Of a stretch of 64,000 bases of DNA, positions 57,263-64,000 are shown piece by piece. The number at the start of each line of letters is the position of its first letter. The first letter of the stretch is position 1. This stretch comes from Hydra vulgaris. Lineage: Eukaryota > Cnidaria > Hydrozoa > Anthoathecata > Hydridae. The stretch covers positions 8,573,501-8,637,500 of the forward strand of contig NC_088921.1 of assembly GCF_038396675.1 (NCBI RefSeq), given 5' to 3'. The notes under the pieces are model-generated. The model was not told the origin of the DNA. It made no database searches and worked only from the letters and a program-made list of their open reading frames with translations. Position numbers and translations under genes: made by a program.

Positions 57263-58983
57263 CATTCATTCTATAATTAGATTGTTTTATTCTTTTATTG
57301 TTTATTTTATTGGAACCTTTAACCATGAAAGCACCTGGTAACATATTTAGTTGTTCAAAAATTAACACTGAAGCTTTCATACCAATATTAAAATTTGTTA
57401 CCGCATCGTATACACCAAATTTCAAATTATCGAGTGACACATATCTGGTCTTCGGTAATCGGTCCCAAATCATACTGCTGAACGATTCATTTGCGTTTTG
57501 AGTTTTCCCATGTAAACATTTTTTTAGTTCTGAATCTTTGCTAAGATCCTCAAAAATAGGTCTAATTTTCAAAATTATGTTCATTGGAAGACCTGGACCC
57601 GGTTTGTAAGTGTTGGTTTTATTTGCTTTATCAAAGTTGAACTTGCACCAACTATTGATGTCGGTAGGACAGTGAGGAAAGTGCAAGTTATTTGTTTTGG
57701 AAGATGCAACATGAAATAATGCAGCCAATACGCTTGCCTTCATACCTGCTAAGTTTCCAGCATTTTGCCTAATAGCAACGCCAAAGAAATTTTGCAGAGG
57801 ATCGATTACTGCATCTGTACGACAACCACGCCCACCGAGACCTTTTTCTCTTTTCTTTAAATTTCGTAGTCGTGTACCAACACGTTTTTGATAGTGTCCC
57901 ACACATTCTAACTTATTAGCTTGAATGCCAGGGTAAGCATCTTTGACATTAATAAAACTTTTACTGTCCCCGTCTCCTAAAAAATTCACATATCGCAGTT
58001 TGTACTTATCAATAGATATTAAAAACACACGTTTTGCACCAGTGGTCTCCATACCGCTTGCAGATCCTTTGTAATTGTTTTCACAAATGTGAGAGTTCCT
58101 CCATTGGGCATAGACTGTAGGGTTTGTTTTTAAAAGATCTTTCTTTAAAAAGCAACCTTTTTAGAACCTGCACATTGGTTCGACATCCAAAACCTTTCCA
58201 GTGTCCATTGATAATGCAGAAAAAACACTGTTTAATGATGAAAAGCCTCTTCTCTGCCAAGTACCATCACACGACACACCAATATCAAAAACTTTATCAT
58301 TAGCAACATGTTTACGCAATTCTGCTACTGCATCAAACATGGTATCTTCAGCAACTTTTTGTGTGACAGCACCTATTTTCACAGCTAACTTATCAGAGTT
58401 ATTTTGAGTCATTGGTTGTGGCATATTAATTAAAGTGGTGAATATTTTTATACCAGAATGTCCCTGTCCAAGTGCACGCATTGCGTATACTGTTCTACAA
58501 TTAATATCATATCCTCTGTTACGTTGTTTTGAAGTATAAAACTCATTTTTATATTTGCAGTTAAAGCACTTGATAAGTAACTTTGAGGCAAGTCCTTTTT
58601 TGTCTTGCATTTATCGGACAATGACAAGGATAACACTCGCCACATTGAGGGCATGCTAAAGCACTAAATATATCAGATAATATAGAGCAATCTATAATCC
58701 TATATCCAGATATTTTTATTCTTGTAAAAGCTCTAGAGCATTTAATTGGCGTTACCTTCTTCGCAGATACAGATGTAGAAAATAAATTTAATCCAGATTC
58801 ATTATTTACAGAGTTATTATTGACAGTTGTATTATTTGAATCAATCAAAATTGTTACAGAAGGATTATCATTTAACTCCATTTCAATATTTTCTTTGTAA
58901 AGACTGTTAAATTTCTTTCCTAAGAAACCTCTCCTCCTTTTTGTAATTATTGTTCTTGATTTTATTCTACACGCTTTACCCAT
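57243..58983 (-). pseudogene. Mutator-like transposase
   Basis: From MGKACRIKSR at 58983: basic N-terminus, then SGYRIIDCSILSDIFSALACPQCGEC, beginning a Cys-rich zinc-binding region. A frame change follows near 58610, after which KCFNCKYKNEFYTS and YDINCRTVYAMRALGQGH lead to SCDGTWQRRGFSSLN (first acidic residue). A TAA at 58161-58163 sits where the frame continues to GCFLKKDLL, FLGDGDSKSF, CVGHYQKRVGTRLRNLKK, FFGVAIRQNAGN and NANESFSSMIWDRLPKTR. These motifs are those of the Mutator-like transposase domain found in many invertebrates. Only two lesions. Terminal repeats were not found. The end of the gene abuts the LINE. Confidence 0.85.
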
Positions 58984-59313
58984 TTTTTTAAAAAATTAAG
59001 AAAATTGACAACTTTAAAAGCTTCAGAATAACAGAAAACTGTAATCTGACTTGATAAACCAGACTTTTTTCGCTCGCTGGATAAGTAAAGAAGCCAAACC
59101 AAGCATTTTACTGCAGCTATTTAAAAATACACATGAGTTATTAGGATTTTTAATAAGGTGCTACACCGTTGCTATGGGCGTTGCTATAGTATAAATTTTA
59201 AGGTACCTTAAAAAAATGCTAAACTTGAAGGATTTAATGATTAAAATCAGTAAATAAACAAATAATTTTGAATTCTGCATACATTAAAATGCATAAATAA
59301 ATAAAAATATTTT
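58984..59313. other. Non-coding stretch between LINE ORF1 and the Mutator-like gene
   Basis: Would hold the promoter and one end of the Mutator-like element if the element is inserted between LINE ORF1 and ORF2. No inverted repeat matching the other side was seen. Confidence 0.4.
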
Positions 59314-59976
59314 TTATAAAATTTGGGTAAATTTAGTGGGGGTTTCCCCCTTAAATAACTGTTTTCGCAATTCTAAAGTTCTTTCGCTGTAGTCTTCGTT
59401 TACGTAAAATCGATCGTTCCACAATTTTAACTGAACATAGTTATCCAACGCAGTTTTTTTGTCTTTGTAGTTTAAAAATTTAACTATTATGGTTCTGTTG
59501 TACTATTTTCCATCGCTACTTTTTTTCCCTGTCCTGTGCGCCCGTTCAATTTCAACATTACTTTTAAATCCAAGTTTTGTCTTTAAAACATTTTGAATCT
59601 TTTCCTCACTCAATTCCCACGTTTCGTTTTCATCTTCTTCAATTCCCGTAAACCTTAGGTTATTTCTTCTGCTCCTGTCTTCCAACTCAGCTAGTTTGTC
59701 TTTGACAACAACGTTTGTAATATCATTTTGGTTTGATGTTAAGTTCGGCTTTTTTTTCATTTCAGAAAGTTCTTGAACAATTGCTTCATATTTCTCGCTA
59801 AGAAACTCCGCCGATTTCCTTAGTTCATTAGTTTCTTTTTTTAGTTTTGTATTTTCTTCTTGAAGATTTAATAGCTTAATTTTCATCTTATCAAACTTCT
59901 CGTTAAATATTTTTAATAAAGTATTCTCATGAATATCTAACAGGTCTTTAATTTAAGAAACGGTAAATTTAGCCAT
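59314..59976 (-). pseudogene. LINE ORF1 (coiled coil plus RRM-like)
   Basis: Starts MAKFTVS at 59976 and ends with TAA at 59314-59316, 221 codons, with a TAA at codon 8 and a TAG at 59503-59505. A coiled coil (about residues 15-85) is followed by LEDRSRRNNLRFTGIEED, IERAHRTG and, past the TAG, RTIIVKFLNYKDK and FYVNEDYSERTLELRKQLF. These are hallmarks of the RNA-binding ORF1 protein of LINEs. The orientation and position suggest it belongs to the LINE at 53885-57235 with the Mutator-like gene in between; an independent fragment is possible. Confidence 0.82.
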
Positions 59977-60082
59977 TTTTAATTTAGTTTATAAAAGCAC
60001 GTCCGTTCACGTCAAAAGTTTTTGCGTAATGATTAAAAAGATTGCTTAATCATTAAAAAGAACTTTTAGTTATTTATTTATT

Positions 60083-60930
60083 TTAATTAACTTTGTCTTC
60101 AACCAGTCTGTTTCTTTGGATTCGGCCAACTCTAACACGAGTTGACCCAAAAGGTGAAAATACAAGGTTAAGATCAATTTTTATCAGGCAAAGCTTTATT
60201 CTGGTTTGTTGTTGCTTCACGTCTTTTGCTCGCCAGTTACTCTGATACACTTTGCCTTTCAAAACAGCCCAAAAGGCGGATTGTCAACTTTTTTGATAAA
60301 ATTGATGTTATGAGTTTCATAGCAGTTGGTCACGGTTTTGGCATAATGCGATGACGCCAGATCCGGCCAAAATATATAATTGCCATCGGCATGACGAGCG
60401 TTGATGAACAGCACTAATCTTCTCTTTATACAATTAATTTCATAGATGACTTTATTGACTGCAAGGCCGCTGGGGACCAAAAATGGCTTTGAAATACCTT
60501 TATCAGAAGCGGCCAGCCAGACAAGTACCTTGGGTTCGAACTTGCGCTTTTTGCGATATTTAACACTTGGTGGAGTCTTGTCACTGTTGCTATAGTAGTA
60601 GGTGCTGTTTCCATTAATTGTTGAGTGCGACAGCGTAAAGTAAGACTCGTCGTCAAGGATGACCAATTTTCCTTTAAAATCACAATAAAGACGATCAATG
60701 CCGGTTTTGATTTGCTTATTCTGGTTCTCTTGTCGATGAGGTGTACCCTGTTTTGTATATCTTTTAATGTCAGTGTACTTGGCAAGAGTTTTAATGATAT
60801 GCGAATGACTGCATCCATATTTTCGACCAGCTGGCCTAATCGAAACTAAATCACTGTAATCAAATATGGTTTTCAGGTGCTTGATACCCTTAGTGGTCAT
60901 GGTTTTGGCTACACAACCAATTCCTTGCAC
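60083..60930 (-). pseudogene. Mariner-type transposase lacking its third catalytic residue
   Basis: Helix-turn-helix region (VSIRPAGRKYGCSHSHIIKTL, about residues 30-50, cut here for length at the ends), then VILDDESYFTLS with the first D and FWPDLASSHYAKTV with the second D. After VDNPP the sequence jumps directly to FWAVLKGKVYQ in another frame, so the usual NxP...PIE/D stretch with the third acidic residue is deleted. The remaining C-terminus runs to 60083. Tc1/mariner enzymes need three acids, so this one is dead. Terminal repeats were not identified with confidence. Confidence 0.82.
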
Positions 60931-61104
60931 TCTTTATTTTTTTTATTTATTTTTTAAATTTTCCGTTTTTGTTACAATTAAATTCCGTAATATAATACAA
61001 GATACTCTTATTCTTTCAAAAATAATCCAGTTATAAATATAAAAAAAAAATCAAAGACAAAATAATTAGAAATAGTTATACAAATATATATAAAAACGCG
61101 GGAA

Positions 61105-61136
61105 ACTTCCAGAAGACCATTAAGTCTTATCATCAA
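61105..61136 (-). promoter_or_regulatory. Conserved LINE 3' terminal stem-loop
   Basis: Inner stem AAGAC / GTCTT around CATTAA at 61113-61128; flanking CTT / AAG pair further out. Matches the layout at 53899-53933. Confidence 0.55.
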
Positions 61137-61863
61137 GAACCGTTGTACTAGTTATGTTTTTACAATATTAAATTCCTATAATATTGTTAAAAGCAAAACT
61201 TAATTACCTAAGGTAAATAGTGTTAACACCAAAAACATTCAATGTAAAAAGACAAGAACAAATAAAACAAACAGTCAAAGAAACAAAAACAAAACAAAGC
61301 AGTTTAAAAGAAATCATTAATAAGATTTTTATACTTTTAAATACTCTTTTTTATTAGTTTTTGAAAGCAATTTATATTGTTTACATCTTGTAAATTACTA
61401 TATTTTGCAAAGATTTTATTCCAGATATGCGGAGCACGATACGTAATTTTAAATTGTTCTTGTTTAGTTTTGCACAATGGTTCAATTAAGCCTGTTTTGC
61501 GTAAAGTAACTTAATGTTAGGTTTTATTTCATAAAGATCATTAAAAATTGAGGGGCATTGTTGAAATTTACTTTTGTACATGAGACATAAAATTTTATAA
61601 ACGTTTATCTCGTATAACGTAAAGATGTTCATTTCGAACAGTGGTTTTGCATGTATGTTTTTATTTTTAAAATTTATTATTCTTAAGGCATGTTTTTGTT
61701 TTCGATAGAGTGCTTCAAGCTTGCTTTTAGATGTACTACACCACGCAATATTCGCGTAATTCAAGTAACTTTGTATAAAACTGAAACAGATTTGTTTTAC
61801 ATGATGCTTATTAAGTAAATCCCGTGACTGATATAGAACGCCAATACTTTTTGATATTTTGCT

Positions 61864-61933
61864 TCCAGGTTTATTCCAGGTTATATTTTCGTCAATGAGA
61901 TGTTTATTCCAGGTAATATTTTCGTCAATGAGA
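61864..61933. repeat. 34-base tandem duplication in the LINE
   Basis: TTTATTCCAGGTTATATTTT and TTTATTCCAGGTAATATTTT, each followed by CGTCAATGAGA; the second copy follows the first directly and shifts the frame of the LINE thumb region. Confidence 0.85.
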
Positions 61934-64000
61934 ACACCAAGAAATTTTGTGACTCTTTCGCGACTAACATCTGTGTTTTCAATAACTAGTTTTGGAAAAG
62001 AAATAGGAATTTTTTTTTTTTTTTTTTAAAGGGTAGAATAATGAGAACTTTGATTTACTTGAATTAATAGAAAGTTTATTTGCATTGAACCATAGTGAAA
62101 TTTTATCTAACTCGTTGTTCATTTGTACAAAGAGTTGAGGTATATCTTTTCCTGAAATAAAAAAGTTACTGTCGTCAGCAAACATTATTGTTGATATATT
62201 TGTCGCTCTCCAGAGATCATTCACGTATATTAGGAAAAGTAGAGGCCCAAGAATAGATCCTTGGGGCATTCCACAAGAAATTAAAGACGAATTTGTTAGT
62301 TTTTTATTTCCGTTATATATGGACTGTGTACGTTTACTCAGGTAATCTGCTATCCACCTGCAGGGTACGCCTCTTATGCCGTACATCATAAGCTTTTTTA
62401 TCATTATTTTATGATCCACTGTGTCAAAGGCCTTGGAGAGGTCAATAAACACGCCTAAAGTAAATTCTCCGTTTGCAAAAGAGTTTTTTATTTCATTAAT
62501 TAAGTGAAGTATTGCATGTTCAGTTGAAGTGCTTTTCTGGAATCCAAACTGTTTTGAATAGAATAAGTCATTATTTTTAAAAAATGCATATAACCTATTG
62601 AATATAATTCGCTCAAAAATCTTAGAAAAAATGGAAAGTATAGATATTGGTCTATAGTTTCCAAAATCCATTTTATCGCCTGATTTATATATAGGTTTAA
62701 CTTTTGCTGATTTAAGTATATCAGGAAAGATACCCTCATTCAGAGAACATTTACAAATTTTAAATAAAGGCACTTTTAACTCATTAAAACAGTCAATGAC
62801 AATGTTGCTGTTTATACCATCAATTCCAGATGACTTATTACGTTTCAAGCTTTTAAAAGCTGTTTCGTATTCTTTAAAGGTTAAAATCTCATTTTTAAAT
62901 TGATTTTTATTGCACTGAAGGTATTCCTTAAATGATTTATTTACATTTGGAATTTTTGCCGCAAGTTTAGGCCCTATATTCACAAAAAAATTGTTAAATT
63001 CATTTGCTATATTGTTTTCATTGTCAATAGTTTTATTTTTAATATGTAAGATTTTCGGAAAAGATTCATTGATTTTCGGTTTTCCAATTATTTCATTTAG
63101 TACTTGCCAAGTTTTCCTAGAACTTAGTTGACACTTTTCAAGTTGCTTTTTATAATAGTTTGATTTTGCAGTTCGTTTGACTTTCTCAAATAAAGTCCTA
63201 TAGTTTTTATATTCTGCCTTGGTCTTTACGCACTTATTTTTTAGATATCTATCGTACAGTCAATGTTTTCGCTTTGAAGCTTTTTTTAAGCCTTTACTAA
63301 ACCATGGCGAATTTAAGGTTTTATCTTTAATTTTTACTTCTGTCTCAAGGAAGTGTTTTTCATACAAGTTTGAAAAAATGTGATGGAAGTTATTAAACAT
63401 GGAATTAGCATCATTGAGTGAATCTAATGGAGACCAGTATTTCCTAGTTCATTTTGAAACGCTAATTGATTGTTTAATGATAGGAGGCGTTTATTAAATG
63501 TGACTTTATTTTGTTTTTGTTTTTGTTTATTTGACGTATTAGCGGATATGAAAATTAGCATGTGATCTGAAATTGGTGTTTTAATTATTCCTTTTTTTAA
63601 CGAGTTTTCAAATAAAAAGTTAGTTAATATATTGTCTATTAATGTTGCTGAATTTCTTGTTATTCTTGTTGGTTTGTTTATTAAAGGGATCACACCATAT
63701 CGAAATAAATCATTGTAAAAGTTTTGACTTTCTATATCATTGTCATAATTTAGGGCGTTAATATTAAAGTCACCTAATACAAACAGTTTTTTTTTTTCTA
63801 GAGAAACTTTTTAAATAATATTCTGGAGATGATTTGAGAAATTTTCTGTGGACGCATTTGGCGGTTTGTAACAACAGGTTACTAAAATATTTTTTGGTTT
63901 TATCATTAACTATTTCAATCGAAACAAATTCGCCGTTGCATTCAGATATGCACATGTCTTTTCGCATTTTAAACCGCAAGCTATTTTTGACGTAAATAAC

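Larger units (their letters stand above)
61085..64000 (-). pseudogene. CR1-like LINE, runs off the window
   Basis: Minus strand, from the window end: endonuclease pieces (VTCCYKPPNAS, then GDFNIN with the catalytic acid intact, PLINKPTRITRN, TPISDHMLIF), the linker (LNSPWFSKGLKKASK) and RT 62983-61979 with KPIYKSGDKMDFGNYRPIS, motif A FIDLSKAFDTVDHKI, motif B GMPQGSILGPLLF and FADDSNFF. The frame then slips in a run of about 17 T (62012-62028). The thumb and C-terminal segment (61764-61486 and on) follows. Several further frame changes. The 3' end carries the same AACGCGGGAA and stem-loop as the LINE at 53885, so the two are related. Confidence 0.85.

Overview
This is an AT-rich eukaryotic window from an animal genome, most likely a cnidarian of the genus Hydra. 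That is an inference from very high A+T, long (TA)n tracts, spliceosomal introns, tRNA-derived SINE heads, and a dense mix of hAT, CR1-like LINE, PIF/Harbinger, Penelope-like, Mutator-like and mariner sequences. No intact ordinary host gene was found. The only host-type coding sequence is a decayed protein kinase (26.6-30.1 kb) split by a hAT transposon. The window reads as layers of mobile elements inserted into one another.

0-12 kb: a BED-finger hAT transposase with two recognisable introns and one in-frame stop (65-2561). A 9 kb element with long inverted repeats (2749-11762) follows. Nested in it are a small MITE (3908-4239), an apparently complete PIF/Harbinger transposon with intact nuclease and Myb-like genes (5138-7885), a frameshifted CR1-like LINE (8140-10110) and another MITE (10503-10881).

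12-24 kb: mostly non-coding. It holds tandem repeats, a MITE (13767-14030), a LINE fragment (15840-17045), a duplicated 0.47 kb segment, a hAT-like non-autonomous element (18742-20932), large palindromes and a ruined Mutator-like transposase (21790-23330).

24-43 kb: a ZBED5-type hAT pseudogene (24085-25919); the kinase pseudogene interrupted by a ZMYM1-type hAT (26918-29523); SINEs; a 2.1 kb TIR element (32580-34720) carrying an orphan RNase H-like, zinc-finger transposase candidate; two Penelope-like fragments with GIY-YIG domains (37055-37515, 41020-42100); a 330 bp TA-rich palindrome (37742-38072); a second type of LINE (38640-40085); and an unrecognised basic coiled-coil ORF (42131-42643).

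44-64 kb: an 8.8 kb hAT element (44693-53532) inserted inside a (TA)n tract. Its ends are arrays of a roughly 33 bp unit built on TTAGTCGACTAA, and it contains a nearly intact transposase (46021-47960). On the minus strand follow a recent CR1-like LINE (53885-57235), a Mutator-like transposase pseudogene (57243-58983), a LINE ORF1 (59314-59976), a mariner relic lacking its third catalytic residue (60083-60930) and another CR1-like LINE running off the window end (61085-64000).

The strongest candidates for something undescribed are the orphan transposase element at 32580-34720, whose ends also match the short MITE at 13767-14030, and the long-TIR element built around GGGGTAAGTTG motifs.
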